NCBI GenBank assembly: GCA_963817375.1
Contig: CAWFOB010000009.1
Location: 62,001 to 126,000, forward strand
Source of the DNA: JACVRM01 sp963817375
GTDB lineage: Bacteria > Actinomycetota > Thermoleophilia > Gaiellales > Gaiellaceae
Direction of reading: 5' to 3'
Length of the DNA: 64,000 bases
The notes under the pieces are model-generated. The model searched no databases, was not told where the DNA came from, and worked only from the letters and a program-made list of their open reading frames with translations. Position 1 is the first letter of the stretch, and each line of letters begins with the position of its first letter. The position numbers were made by a program, and so were the translations under genes. Shown here piece after piece: positions 33,568-43,101 of this stretch.

Positions 33568-34904
33568 GCGCGGCCCGCTATCTGTCGCTGACCGACGCCG
33601 ACCGGGAGGCGATGCTCGAGACGATCGGCATCGACGACGTCGACGAGCTCTTCGAGCAGATCCCGACCGGAGTTCGTCTCGGGCGCGAGCTCGACCTCGA
33701 GCCGCCGCTGTCCGAGCTCGAGCTCGTCGACCACCTCTCCGAGCTCGCGGCCCGCAACGTCGACACCGGGCGCGAGCTGTCGTTCCTCGGCGCCGGCATC
33801 TACGACCACTACGTCCCGGCGATCGTGGACATGGTGCTCTCGCGGGGCGAGCTGCTGACGGCCTATACGCCGTACCAGCCCGAGGTCAGCCAGGGCGTCC
33901 TCCAGGCGATCTTCGAGTACCAGACCGTGATCTGCGAGCTGACGGGCATGGACGTGTCGAACGCGTCCGGCTACGACGGCACGACGGTCGCGGCCGACGT
34001 CTGCTTCCTCGCGAAGCACGCCACCGGGCGCTCCAAGGTCGTGCTCGCCGAGACGCTCAACCCGCAGGTCCGCCAGGTCGTGAAGACGTATGCGCCCGGG
34101 TTCGGCCTCGAGGTCGTCGAGGTTCCGCACGACGGCGGAGTCACCGACCCGGACCGGCTCGCCGCCGCCTCGGCGGACGCCGCCGCGGTTTTCTTCCAGC
34201 AGCCGAACTTCTTCGGCTGCCTCGAGCCCGCGCCGGAGCTGGCTGCGGCCGCCGCCGATGCCGGCGCGCTGCCGGTCGCGCACGTCGACCCGATCTCCCT
34301 CGGCATCCTCGAGGCGCCCGGCAATTACGGGTGCGCGATCACGATCGGCGAGGGCCAGGGCGCCGGCAACCACATGGCGTTCGGCGGCCCGCACTACGGC
34401 TTCCTCGCGGCGCGTAACGACCTGATCAGGCGCATGCCCGGGCGGATCGTCGGCGAGACCACCGACGTCCACGGCCAGCGCGGCTACGTGCTGACGCTGC
34501 AGACGCGCGAACAGCACATTCGCCGCGAGAAGGCCACGTCGAACATCACGACCAACCAGACGCTGCTCGCGCTCGGTGGGCTCGTCTACCTCAGCTGGCT
34601 AGGGCCAGAGGGCCTGCGCGAGCTGGGGGAGACCTGCCTGGGCCTCGCCCAGTACGCGAAGGACCGGCTCGGTCTTCCACTGGCGTTTCCCGATCAGGCA
34701 ACATTCAAGGAGTTTGGCATCCGGCTCGGACGACCCGCACGCGAGGTCATCGCCGCAGCACGGCAGCGGGGCGTGAACCCGGGCTACGCGCTGGGCCGCG
34801 ATTACGAGGGCATGGACGACGTGCTGCTCGTCGCCGTGACCGAGAAGCGCTCGCCCGCGGACATCGACCGGCTTGCCGAGGTGCTCCAGGAGGTGGCGGC
34901 GTGA
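33564..34904 (+). CDS. gcvPA: Glycine dehydrogenase (decarboxylating) subunit 1
   Basis: 446 residues, the N-terminal half of the split P protein. With GcvPB it decarboxylates glycine using PLP. Signatures: FLGAGIYDHYVPAIVDM, YTPYQPEVSQGVLQAIFEYQT, ELTGMDVSNASGYDG, FFQQPNFFGCLE, GEGQGAGNHMAFGGPHYG and RREKATSNITTNQTL. The split PA/PB form is common in Gram-positive and deep-branching bacteria. GTG 33564 overlaps gcvH. Confidence 0.95.
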   Translation: MSAARYLSLTDADREAMLETIGIDDVDELFEQIPTGVRLGRELDLEPPLSELELVDHLSELAARNVDTGRELSFLGAGIYDHYVPAIVDMVLSRGELLTAYTPYQPEVSQGVLQAIFEYQTVICELTGMDVSNASGYDGTTVAADVCFLAKHATGRSKVVLAETLNPQVRQVVKTYAPGFGLEVVEVPHDGGVTDPDRLAAASADAAAVFFQQPNFFGCLEPAPELAAAAADAGALPVAHVDPISLGILEAPGNYGCAITIGEGQGAGNHMAFGGPHYGFLAARNDLIRRMPGRIVGETTDVHGQRGYVLTLQTREQHIRREKATSNITTNQTLLALGGLVYLSWLGPEGLRELGETCLGLAQYAKDRLGLPLAFPDQATFKEFGIRLGRPAREVIAAARQRGVNPGYALGRDYEGMDDVLLVAVTEKRSPADIDRLAEVLQEVAA

Positions 34905-36403
34905 AGCTCCTGTTCGAGAAGTCCCGCCCCGGCCGCACCGCGTACTCCCTGCCGCGCCACGACCTGCCGGCCGCCGAGGTGCCGGCCGAGCTCCGCCGCG
35001 AGCGCGCGCCGCGCTTGCCCGAGATCGCCGAGCCCGAGCTCGTCCGCCACTTCACCGAGCTGTCGAGCCGCAACTACGGCGTCGACACCGGCTTCTACCC
35101 GCTCGGGTCCTGCACGATGAAGCACAACCCGCGGGTGAACGAGCGCGTGGTCGGCCTGCCCGGCTTCCGGGACCTCCATCCGCATCAGGTCGAGGAGGGC
35201 GCGCAGGGCGCGCTCGAGCTGATGTGGCGGCTCCAGGAGATCCTCGCCGAGATCTCGGGCCTCCACGCCGTCTCGCTCCAGCCGGCCGCCGGGTCGCAGG
35301 GCGAGGTCACCGGGCTGATGCTGATGCGCGCCTACTTCGCCGACCGCGGCGAGACGCAGCGGCGCAAGGTCTTCGTCCCGGATACCGCGCACGGCACCAA
35401 CCCGGCGAGCGTCACGATGGCGGGCTTCGAGATGGTCCACGTCTCCACCGACCCGCGCGGCAACGTCGACCTCGAGGAGCTGCGCGAGAAGGTGGATGAG
35501 GAGACGGTCGGGCTCATGCTCACGAACCCGAGCACGCTGGGCCTCTTCGACGAGGGCATCGAGGAGATCGAGCGCATCTTCCACGGCGCCGGCGCGCTCC
35601 TCTATTACGACGGCGCCAACCTGAACGCGGTCTGCGGGAAGTCCCGCCCCGGCGACATGGGCTTCGACATCGTCCACATCAACCTCCACAAGACGTTCTC
35701 GCAGCCGCACGGCGGCGGCGGGCCGGGCGGCGGGCCGATCGCCGTCCGCGACATCCTCGAGCCGTACCTGCCCGTGCCGACGGTGGCGCGGGACTTCGAG
35801 GGCGCCCGTTTCCGCTGGCACGACGAGCGGCCCAAGTCGATCGGCCGGGTCAGGGCGTTCGGCGGCCCGTTCGGCGTCTTCGTCCGCTCCTACGCGTACA
35901 TGCGCGCCTACGGGCCGCAGCTCAAGGAGATGTCCGAGACGGCCGTGCTGAACGCGAACTACCTGCTCGCCCGGCTGCGCGACGACTATGACCTGCCCTA
36001 CGACCGGCTCTGCATGCACGAGTTCGTGGTCTCCGCACGCGGGCTGAAGCGCGAGCACGGCGTCACGGCGCTCGACGTGGCGAAGCGGCTGATCGACCAC
36101 GGCTTCCACCCGCCGACGATCTACTTCCCGCTCGTCGTCGGCGAGGCGCTGATGATCGAGCCGACCGAGACCGAGACGAAGGAGACGCTCGACGCGTTCG
36201 CCGATGCCATGGCCGACATCGCGCGCGAGGCCGTGGACGACCCGGACGCGTTGAAGCGGGCGCCGACGAACGCGGTCGTCGGGCGGCTCGACGAGGTCAA
36301 GGCGGCGAAGCGGGTGATCGTGCGCTACGGGTTCGAGGAGCATCCCGATCTGAGCGGCGAGGTGTCGCAGCGCGTCGCCGCCGAAGCGCCCAAAGGCGCC
36401 TGA
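34901..36403 (+). CDS. gcvPB: Glycine dehydrogenase (decarboxylating) subunit 2
   Basis: 500 residues, the PLP-binding half of the split P protein. FYPLGSCTMKHNPRVNE, LQPAAGSQGEVTGLM, PDTAHGTNPASVTMAGFE, LTNPSTLGLFDEGIEEI, YYDGANLNAVCG, and the PLP lysine in HINLHKTFSQPHGGGGPG. GTG 34901 overlaps gcvPA; the stop shares TGATG with the LON-domain gene. GcvL (lipoamide dehydrogenase) is not in the window. Confidence 0.96.
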   Translation: MKLLFEKSRPGRTAYSLPRHDLPAAEVPAELRRERAPRLPEIAEPELVRHFTELSSRNYGVDTGFYPLGSCTMKHNPRVNERVVGLPGFRDLHPHQVEEGAQGALELMWRLQEILAEISGLHAVSLQPAAGSQGEVTGLMLMRAYFADRGETQRRKVFVPDTAHGTNPASVTMAGFEMVHVSTDPRGNVDLEELREKVDEETVGLMLTNPSTLGLFDEGIEEIERIFHGAGALLYYDGANLNAVCGKSRPGDMGFDIVHINLHKTFSQPHGGGGPGGGPIAVRDILEPYLPVPTVARDFEGARFRWHDERPKSIGRVRAFGGPFGVFVRSYAYMRAYGPQLKEMSETAVLNANYLLARLRDDYDLPYDRLCMHEFVVSARGLKREHGVTALDVAKRLIDHGFHPPTIYFPLVVGEALMIEPTETETKETLDAFADAMADIAREAVDDPDALKRAPTNAVVGRLDEVKAAKRVIVRYGFEEHPDLSGEVSQRVAAEAPKGA

Positions 36404-37032
36404 TGCCTGACGAGATCGGCCTCTTCCCGCTCGGGATCGTCGTCCTCCCGGGCGAGTCGACGCCCCTGCACATCTTCGAGCCGCGCTATCGCGAGCTCGT
36501 CGGCGAGGCGATCGAGCTGGAGACGCCGTTCGGGATCCTGCTGACCGACGACGAGGGGCTCCGCGAGGTCGGCACGACCGTCCGCGTGACCGAGGTGGTC
36601 GAGCGCTTCGACGACGGCCGCTTCGTCGTGGTCGTCGAGGGCGGCGAGCGCTTCCGGCTCCTGCGCTTCACCGAAGGGCGCGCGTTCCGCACGGGCGAGG
36701 TCGAGCCGGTCGCGGACGGCGACGCCGAGGCGGGCGAGGGCGAGCGGCAGACGGCGCTGGAGCTCTTCGAGGGGCTGCGCGACGCGGTCGGCGCCGATGT
36801 CGAGTCTCCGGAGGTCAACGACCCGGCGCTGTCGTACGCCATCGCGCGTCGGGTGGAGATGGACGTGCGCGTGAAGCAGGACCTGCTCGAGTCCGTCTCG
36901 GAGCCGGAGCGGCTCGAGATCCTCTCGAGCCACCTGCGCAGCGCCGCCGCGCAGCTCGAGCTCGTGCAGGAGCACTCGGCACTCGCGCGGCGCAACGGGA
37001 ACCTGCGGGGGGCGGCGGAGGCCGAGTCCTAG
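36403..37032 (+). CDS. LON substrate-binding domain protein
   Basis: 209 residues. A stand-alone Lon N-terminal (PUA-like) domain: IGLFPLGIVVLPGESTPLHIFEPRYRELV (about 4-32), FGILLTDDEGLREVGTTVRV, VVVEGGERFRLL, then a C-terminal helical part. No AAA or protease domain follows, so it is not Lon protease; its role (perhaps an adaptor) is unknown. It is coupled to gcvPB by TGATG and its stop overlaps convergent rlmN. Confidence 0.85.
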   Translation: MPDEIGLFPLGIVVLPGESTPLHIFEPRYRELVGEAIELETPFGILLTDDEGLREVGTTVRVTEVVERFDDGRFVVVVEGGERFRLLRFTEGRAFRTGEVEPVADGDAEAGEGERQTALELFEGLRDAVGADVESPEVNDPALSYAIARRVEMDVRVKQDLLESVSEPERLEILSSHLRSAAAQLELVQEHSALARRNGNLRGAAEAES

Positions 37033-38039
37033 CCGGGAACCGCGACGCGCCCGCGCGGCGCGCTCGCCAGCTGCCCGCAGGCGGCGGCGATGTCCCGACC
37101 GCGCGTGAGGCGCACCGTCGCCGGCACACCGGCCGAGCGCAACGTCTCCGCGAACGCGTCGATCGCGCGCGGCGACGACCCGGTGAACGCGCCGCCGGTG
37201 GGGTTGTACGGGATCAGGTTGACCTTGAACGCGTTTCTCGGCTTCAGCAGCGCGGCCAGCTGGCGCGCCTGGCCGACCCGGTCGTTCACACCGGCGAGCA
37301 TCACGTACTCGACGAAGACCTTGCGGCGGCGCTTCTCGACGTAGCGCCGGCACTCGTCGAGCACGTCCGCGAGCGGGTAGCGCTCGTTCACTGGCATGAG
37401 CGCGCTCCGTAGCGCGTCCTCCGGCGCGTGCACCGAGAGCGCGAGGCGGATCGGCGCCTCGACCTCGTCGACGAAGCGGCGCAGCCCGGGCATCCACCCG
37501 ACCGTGGAGATGGTCGTCCGCCGGTGCGTGACGCCGAGGTCGGGCAGCCGGCGGGCGGCCGCGACCACGTTGTCGAGGTTCACCATCGGCTCGCCCATGC
37601 CCATGAAGACCGCGTGGCCGATCGGCTCGATGCGGCGGAAGTGGAGCGCCTGCTCGACGATCTCCGACGCGGTGAGGTTGCGGCCGAACGCCATCGAGCC
37701 CGTCGCGCAGAAGGTGCACGTCAGCGGGCAGCCCGACTGTGACGACACGCAGATCGAGCGCCGCCCGTCGCGGAAGCGCATGAGCACGGCCTCGACCGGA
37801 TGACCGTCGCCGGTCCGGAACAGCACCTTCAGCGTCCCGTCGCGCGACTGCGCCTCCTCCTCGACGGCGAGGGACGAGAACGGCACGCGCTCGGCAAGCC
37901 GCGCACGCAACGCGGCGGGGAGGTCGGTCATCGCGTCGTACGACGCCGCCCCGTGCGCGGTCCAACGCCACACCTGGCGGGCGCGGTAGGCCGGCTCGCC
38001 CGCGTCGGCGAGCGCGTGCTCGAGCAGCTCGAGATCCAT
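37029..38039 (-). CDS. rlmN: Dual-specificity RNA methyltransferase RlmN
   Basis: 336 residues. Radical-SAM enzyme that methylates C2 of A2503 in 23S rRNA and A37 in some tRNAs. AYRARQVWRW, the FeS site CPLTCTFCATG (CxxxCxxC), ICVSSQSGCP, FMGMGEPMVNLDNV, TISTVGWMPGLRRF, LALSVHAPEDALRSALMPVN, FVEYVMLAGVND and NLIPYNPTGG. The resolving Cys is in AAACGQL near the C-terminus. Monocistronic and convergent with the LON gene. Confidence 0.95.
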   Translation of the reverse strand: MDLELLEHALADAGEPAYRARQVWRWTAHGAASYDAMTDLPAALRARLAERVPFSSLAVEEEAQSRDGTLKVLFRTGDGHPVEAVLMRFRDGRRSICVSSQSGCPLTCTFCATGSMAFGRNLTASEIVEQALHFRRIEPIGHAVFMGMGEPMVNLDNVVAAARRLPDLGVTHRRTTISTVGWMPGLRRFVDEVEAPIRLALSVHAPEDALRSALMPVNERYPLADVLDECRRYVEKRRRKVFVEYVMLAGVNDRVGQARQLAALLKPRNAFKVNLIPYNPTGGAFTGSSPRAIDAFAETLRSAGVPATVRLTRGRDIAAACGQLASAPRGRVAVPG

Positions 38040-38130
38040 CGGTCGAGGGTAGCCGCGGTGTAGCTACCCGCACCGCAAGTCTCGTGTCCGCCGCATTCCC
38101 CTGCGGCTCGGCACACGCCACCGTCGGGGC

Positions 38131-40107
38131 ATGACCCCAAACACCCACACGCTCACGCCCGCCCGCATCACCTCGCTCGTCCTGATCGCGCTCGTCGCCG
38201 CCGGCCTCGCCTACCTCCGCTTCGGCACCGGCGACGACCGCGTCTCCGTTCCGCCCGGCGCCCATGCCGGGCAGCTCCTCCTCCACCCGTGTACGTACGA
38301 CACCGAGCGCGGGGGCTACGCGGCCGACTGCGGCACGCTCGTCGTGCCCGAGAACCGCGTCGACCCGCAGTCGCGGCTGATCGCGCTACCGGTTACGCGC
38401 ATCCGCGCCCGCTCGCCGCATCCGGGCGATCCGATCTTCCGCCTCGAGGGCGGCCCCGGGCTCAGCAACATGCAGTTCGCGAAGGCGAGCCGCTTCGCCG
38501 ACCACCACGACGTCGTCCTCGTCGGCTACCGCGGCGTCGACGGCTCGTCCCGGCTCCAGTGCCCGGAAGTCGTCTCGGCGCTCAAGCACGCGACCGACCT
38601 GCTGGGCGAGGCCTCCATGCGTGCCTATGCGGACGGCTTCCGCGCCTGCGCCGACCGCCTCTCGGCCGACGGGGTCGACCTCCGCGGCTACAGCATCCCG
38701 CAGCTGGTCGACGACCTCGAGGCTGCGCGCGTCGCGCTCGGCTACCGGCGCGTCGACCTGCTCAGCGAGAGCGCCGGCACGCGCACCGCGATGATCTACG
38801 CCTGGCGTCACCCGGCGAGCGTCCACCGCTCGGTGATGATCGGCGTGAACCCGCCCGGGAACTTCCTCTGGAGCGGACGGACGACCGACGAGCAGATCCG
38901 CCGCTACGCGGCCGCCTGCGAGCGCGACGAGCACTGCAGCCGGCAGACCAGCGACCTCGCCGGTCTCCTGAAGGAGACGCATGTGCCGAAGAGCTGGATG
39001 GGCCTGCCGATCCGGCCCGGCAACGTCCGCATCGCCTCGTTCTACGGCCTGATGGAATCCGGCTCCGACGCTGCACCGCTCTCGGCGCCCATGACGCTCG
39101 GGTCCTGGATCTCCGCCGACCGGGGCGACGCGAGCGGGTTCTGGTTCCAGTCGGTCCTTGCAGGCGTCGCGTTCCCCGAGTCGTTCGTCTGGGGCGAGCT
39201 TGCGGCAATGGGCCGCCCTGATGCCGCAGCCGCGAGGCGCTACTTCTCCCGCGAGCGGCACGACGGCGCCATCTGGGGCAACCCCGGCACGCGGTTCGTC
39301 TGGGCGGACGGCAGGCTCGCGGACGCGTGGCCGGCGACGCCCGACGAGAACGCGTACAGCCGCGTCCGGCGCTCGAACGTCGAGACGCTGCTCGTCGGCG
39401 GTGCGCTCGACATGGCCACCCCGCCGCAGATCGCGAGACGCGAGCTGTTGCCGTTTCTGCCGAACGGGCACCAGGTCGTCCTGCCAGGCTTCGGCCACAC
39501 GACCTCGTTCTGGACGGAGCAGCAGAGCGCCGGCACGCGGCTCGTGAACACGTTCTTCGACAGCGGCCGCGTCGACCGCTCGTTCTACAAGCCGCAGCGC
39601 GTCGACTTCACGCCCGAGGTCACGCAGACTGCGCTCGGCAAGGGCTTCGCGGCCGCAATCGCCGGGCTCGCGCTGCTGACGCTCGCCTCGCTCGCCTGGA
39701 TGGCTGTCCGCCGCCGGCGCCATGGGCGCTCGATGAGCATCGTGCTCCGGGCCGTCTACCCGGTCGTGCTGGGCTTCGGCGGCTGGTTCCTCGCAGTGCT
39801 CGTGGTCATGAAGTGGTTCCCCGGGACGCCGCTCGACGACGAGCTGCTCTCCGTCGTATCCGTCGGGGTGCCGATCGGTCTCGGTGTGTTCTTCGGCTGG
39901 CTCGGTGACGACCGGAAGGCCGCCGGCCTCCTCGCCGCCCTGGTCGGCGCGCTCGTGGGCGGCTCGCTCGGCTTCAACGCCGCTGATGGAATGCTCGCGC
40001 TGCTGACGACGATCGCCGCCGCGACCGCGGGGTCGAACCTGGCTCTCACCCTGCTGGACGTGGCGCCGGCTCCAGAGCCCCACGCTGCGCCAGCCACTGC
40101 GCAATGA
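38131..40107 (+). CDS. Membrane-anchored alpha/beta hydrolase (tripeptidyl-peptidase-like)
   Basis: 658 residues. An N-terminal signal anchor (ITSLVLIALVAAGLAYL) precedes an extracytoplasmic alpha/beta-hydrolase domain: CGTLVVPENR, IFRLEGGPGLSN, VVLVGYRGVDGSS, the nucleophile elbow LLSESAGTRTAM, Asp region LLVGGALDMATPP and His in LPGFGHTTSF. This order is typical of secreted S33-like (tripeptidyl aminopeptidase) hydrolases. The C-terminal 150 residues add five or so hydrophobic helices, unusual for that family. Substrate unknown. Confidence 0.85.
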   Translation: MTPNTHTLTPARITSLVLIALVAAGLAYLRFGTGDDRVSVPPGAHAGQLLLHPCTYDTERGGYAADCGTLVVPENRVDPQSRLIALPVTRIRARSPHPGDPIFRLEGGPGLSNMQFAKASRFADHHDVVLVGYRGVDGSSRLQCPEVVSALKHATDLLGEASMRAYADGFRACADRLSADGVDLRGYSIPQLVDDLEAARVALGYRRVDLLSESAGTRTAMIYAWRHPASVHRSVMIGVNPPGNFLWSGRTTDEQIRRYAAACERDEHCSRQTSDLAGLLKETHVPKSWMGLPIRPGNVRIASFYGLMESGSDAAPLSAPMTLGSWISADRGDASGFWFQSVLAGVAFPESFVWGELAAMGRPDAAAARRYFSRERHDGAIWGNPGTRFVWADGRLADAWPATPDENAYSRVRRSNVETLLVGGALDMATPPQIARRELLPFLPNGHQVVLPGFGHTTSFWTEQQSAGTRLVNTFFDSGRVDRSFYKPQRVDFTPEVTQTALGKGFAAAIAGLALLTLASLAWMAVRRRRHGRSMSIVLRAVYPVVLGFGGWFLAVLVVMKWFPGTPLDDELLSVVSVGVPIGLGVFFGWLGDDRKAAGLLAALVGALVGGSLGFNAADGMLALLTTIAAATAGSNLALTLLDVAPAPEPHAAPATAQ

Positions 40108-40195
40108 GGTCTCCGACCTCCGGACCGGCGTCGGCCACGAGATCGTGGCCGGCGCCGTCCACCCGCCGCACGTCGGCGCCCCTGCTGCTCGTCGC
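40046..40195 (-). pseudogene. Remnant of an alpha/beta-hydrolase C-terminus
   Basis: On the minus strand the frame reads GADVRRVDGAGHDLVADAG and PEVGDLIAQWLAQRG before a stop at 40046. This matches the last strand, catalytic His (GAGHDL) and final helix of small alpha/beta hydrolases. An upstream in-frame stop lies just beyond 40200, so no gene body exists. It fills most of the gap before the aldolase gene and overlaps the 3' end of the preceding hydrolase. Confidence 0.4.
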
Positions 40196-40285
40196 CACCG
40201 AGCCGCCGAGGCTCGAGCCCTACCGCTGGGGCACCACCCGCTGAAACGTTGCCGTCGGCGGGGCGGTTGGCAGAATGGGCCGGCC

Positions 40286-41329
40286 GTGATCGACCTCCGC
40301 TCCGACACGCTCACGCAGCCGTCGCCCGGGATGCGCGCCGCGATCGCGCAGGCCGTCGTCGGCGACGAGCAGAAGCGCGAGGATCCGACCGTCCTCGACC
40401 TGGAGGAGCGCGCCGCGGCGCTGCTCGGCCAGGAGGAGGCCGTCTACCTGCCGACGGCGACGATGGCCAACCAGATCGCGCTGCACGTGCTCGGGGAGCC
40501 CGGCGACGAGCTCCTCGCCCACGAGCACTCGCACATCCTGCTCTACGAGCTCGGCGGCCCCGCCGTGCACTCGGGCCTCGTGACGCGCGGCCTGCCGGGC
40601 GAGTACGGGCGCCTGACCCCCGACCAGATCCGGCGCTCGGTTCGCTACGACGAGGACGTCCACCACCCGCTCACCCGGGTCGTGTCGCTCGAGAACACCC
40701 ACAACGCGTCCGGCGGGCGCGTGTGGCCGCTCGAGGAGATCGTCGCCGTCACCGAGACGTGCCGCGAGCTCGAGCTCGCCGTCCACCTCGACGGGGCGCG
40801 GATCATGAACGCCGCCGTCGCCCTCGGCGTGCCGGCCGCCGACATCGGCCGCCACTTCGACACGGTGACGATCTGCCTCTCGAAGGGGCTCGGCTGCCCG
40901 CTCGGGGCCCTGGTCGCCGGCAACGCGGAGCGGATGAGGACCGCCCGCCGCTACAAGTTCCTGTTCGGGGGCGCGATGCGCCAGGCCGGCATCGTCGCCG
41001 CGGCCGGTGTCTACGCGTTCGAGAACAACATCGACCGCCTCGCCGATGATCACGCACGCGCGCGGCGCCTGGCCGAGGGGCTCGCCGCGGCCGGGCTGCC
41101 GGTGGACATCGACCAGGTGGAGACCAACTTCGTCCAGCTCGACGTCGGCCGGCTCGACCTGACCACCGCCGAGGCGATCGGGCGGCTGCGCGAGGCCGGC
41201 ATCGGCATGTCGATGACGATCCACCCGAACGTCCTGCGCGCGGTCACGCACCTCGACGTCGGCGACGGCGACATCGACCGCGCGATCGAGCTCATCCCAC
41301 GCGCCCTCGGCGTTCTTGCGCCCGCCTGA
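40286..41329 (+). CDS. Low-specificity L-threonine aldolase
   Basis: 347 residues from GTG 40286. PLP fold-type I enzyme that cleaves threonine or allo-threonine to glycine and acetaldehyde. IDLRSDTLTQPSPGMRAA, VGDEQKREDPTV, ALLGQEEAVYLPTATMANQIAL, SLENTHNASGGRVWPL, VHLDGARIMNA and the PLP lysine in TICLSKGLGCPLG. Glycine from this reaction could feed the glycine cleavage system encoded about 4 kb upstream. Overlaps the next gene by 14 bp. Confidence 0.93.
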   Translation: MIDLRSDTLTQPSPGMRAAIAQAVVGDEQKREDPTVLDLEERAAALLGQEEAVYLPTATMANQIALHVLGEPGDELLAHEHSHILLYELGGPAVHSGLVTRGLPGEYGRLTPDQIRRSVRYDEDVHHPLTRVVSLENTHNASGGRVWPLEEIVAVTETCRELELAVHLDGARIMNAAVALGVPAADIGRHFDTVTICLSKGLGCPLGALVAGNAERMRTARRYKFLFGGAMRQAGIVAAAGVYAFENNIDRLADDHARARRLAEGLAAAGLPVDIDQVETNFVQLDVGRLDLTTAEAIGRLREAGIGMSMTIHPNVLRAVTHLDVGDGDIDRAIELIPRALGVLAPA

Positions 41330-42629
41330 GGCCGAGCTCGAGCGCCGCGTCCGGGCGCTCCAGGCCGAGCGCCGCCTGCCGAGCGTCAGCGCCGCCGTCT
41401 TCGTCGACGGCGAGGTGGTCTGGGAGCTCGCCGTCGGCCTCGCCGACGCGGCGGCCGGCCGCGAGGCGACGCCCGGCACTCAGTACCGGATCGGCTCGAT
41501 CACGAAGACGTTCACGGCGGCCGCAGTGCTGCGGCTCGCCGACGAGGGCGCCGTCGACCTGCTCGCGCCGCTGCGCGAGTACGTGCCCGAGCTTTCGGAC
41601 GAGCGCGTCCGCGTCAAGGACGTGCTCTCGCACGCGTCCGGCCTGCAGCGGGAGGAGCCCGGCTCGTCGTGGGACGAGATGGCCTTCCTCACGCGCGACG
41701 AGCTGCTCGCCCGCCTCGGCGAGGTCGGCCGCGTGCTCGAGCCGCGCGACGAGTGGCACTACTCGAACATCGGCTTCACGCTGCTCGGCGAGCTGGTGGC
41801 GCGCGCAACCGGCGACTACCAGCGCACGATCGAGGAGTGGTTCTTCGGGCCGGTAGGCCTCCGGCGCACGACCTGGGAGCCGGATGACGGCGCGGCCGTC
41901 GGCTACCACCCCGAGCCCTGGAGCGACCTCCTCCACGTGGAGCGAAACGTCGACCTCAACGCCGGCCGCGCCGCCGGGCAGCTCTGGAGCACCACCGCCG
42001 ACCTCGCCCGCTGGGCGGGCTTCCTGCGCGACCCCGACCCCGAGGTGCTGCGGCCCGAGACCGCGGCGGCGATGCAGCGCGTGCAGACGATCGCCGATCA
42101 CGCCGCCTGGACATACGGCTCCGGCCTCGGCCTGTTGATGTGGCGTGACGGCAACCGCGTCTTCGCGGGGCACAGCGGCGGCATGAACGGCTTCCTGTCC
42201 AACCTCGCCTGGGAGACCCGCGGCCGCACCGGCGCAGTGCTCTTCACGAACTCGAGCCCGAGCATGTCGATCGACGCGGAGGGCATCGCGCTCGCCGTGC
42301 AGGCGGCCGAGCTCATGGAGCCGATGCCGGAGCCGTGGCGCCCGACCGAGCCGCCGCCGCCCGAGCTCGAGGGCGTGCTCGGCAACTGGTGGACGGAGGG
42401 GTGGGAGTTCGTCCTCACCTACCGCGACGGGCGTCTCCGCGCAGCGGCCGCCGGCTCGAGCCGCGAGCCCGCCGTCTTCGAGCCCGCCGGCCCGGACCGC
42501 TACCGGACGGTGGCGGGCCGCGAGCGCGGCGAGCTGCTCGAGATCCAGCGCGACGGCGACGGCCGCCCGGTGAAGCTGAGCTGGGCGACCTACGCGATGA
42601 CGCGCACCTCGCTGCCGATGGCGCCGTAG
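41316..42629 (+). CDS. Serine beta-lactamase-like hydrolase
   Basis: 437 residues from TTG 41316. Class C/penicillin-binding-protein-like fold: SxxK in YRIGSITKTFTAAAVLRL, LSHASGL, the YxN Tyr-Asn pair in WHYSNIGFTLLGELV, and the third motif in FAGHSGGMNGFL. A C-terminal lipocalin-like beta domain follows (ELEGVLGNWWTEGWEFVLTYRDGRL). No signal peptide, so it is probably a cytoplasmic esterase or D-aminopeptidase rather than a resistance enzyme. Overlaps the aldolase gene. Confidence 0.87.
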   Translation: MRPPEAELERRVRALQAERRLPSVSAAVFVDGEVVWELAVGLADAAAGREATPGTQYRIGSITKTFTAAAVLRLADEGAVDLLAPLREYVPELSDERVRVKDVLSHASGLQREEPGSSWDEMAFLTRDELLARLGEVGRVLEPRDEWHYSNIGFTLLGELVARATGDYQRTIEEWFFGPVGLRRTTWEPDDGAAVGYHPEPWSDLLHVERNVDLNAGRAAGQLWSTTADLARWAGFLRDPDPEVLRPETAAAMQRVQTIADHAAWTYGSGLGLLMWRDGNRVFAGHSGGMNGFLSNLAWETRGRTGAVLFTNSSPSMSIDAEGIALAVQAAELMEPMPEPWRPTEPPPPELEGVLGNWWTEGWEFVLTYRDGRLRAAAAGSSREPAVFEPAGPDRYRTVAGRERGELLEIQRDGDGRPVKLSWATYAMTRTSLPMAP

Positions 42630-42639
42630 GAACGGACGG

Positions 42640-43101
42640 GTGAGCCGCGGGACGGTTGAGACGCCGGTCGGGTCGCTCACGATCGTCGCGGGTGAATCCG
42701 GCCTCGCGGCCGTGCTCTTCGGGAGCGAGACGGGCCCGGCGGAGGAGCCGCATCCGGTCATCGCTGCGGCTGCGCGGCAGCTGCGCGAGTACTTCGGCGG
42801 CGAGCGGCGCGAGTTCGATCTCCCGCTCGAGCTGTCCGGCACGCCGTTCCAGCGCCGTGCCTGGCTCGCGCTGGCCGACGTCCCCTACGGCACGACGCGC
42901 AGCTACGGCGAGCAGGCGCGGCGGATCGGAGCACCGGGCGCCGCGCGCGCCGTCGGCGCGGCCAACGGCCGGAACCCGCTGCCGATCGTCCTTCCCTGCC
43001 ACCGGCTCCTGGGCGCCGACGGCAGCCTGACCGGCTACGGCGGCGGCCTCGAGATCAAGCGCGCGCTCCTCGACCTCGAGGCACGCGTTCGCGCCGTCTA
43101 G
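42640..43101 (+). CDS. ogt: Methylated-DNA-protein-cysteine methyltransferase (second copy)
   Basis: 153 residues from GTG 42640. Same family as the protein at 15 kb but shorter at the N-terminus: VETPVGSLTIVAGESGL, LREYFGGERREFDLPLEL, PYGTTRSYGEQARRIG, the hinge and acceptor AANGRNPLPIVLPCHRLLG (Cys in PCHR) and GSLTGYGGGLEIKRALL. Not linked to a sigma factor. The two copies differ enough to be old paralogues or separate acquisitions. Confidence 0.93.
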   Translation: MSRGTVETPVGSLTIVAGESGLAAVLFGSETGPAEEPHPVIAAAARQLREYFGGERREFDLPLELSGTPFQRRAWLALADVPYGTTRSYGEQARRIGAPGAARAVGAANGRNPLPIVLPCHRLLGADGSLTGYGGGLEIKRALLDLEARVRAV

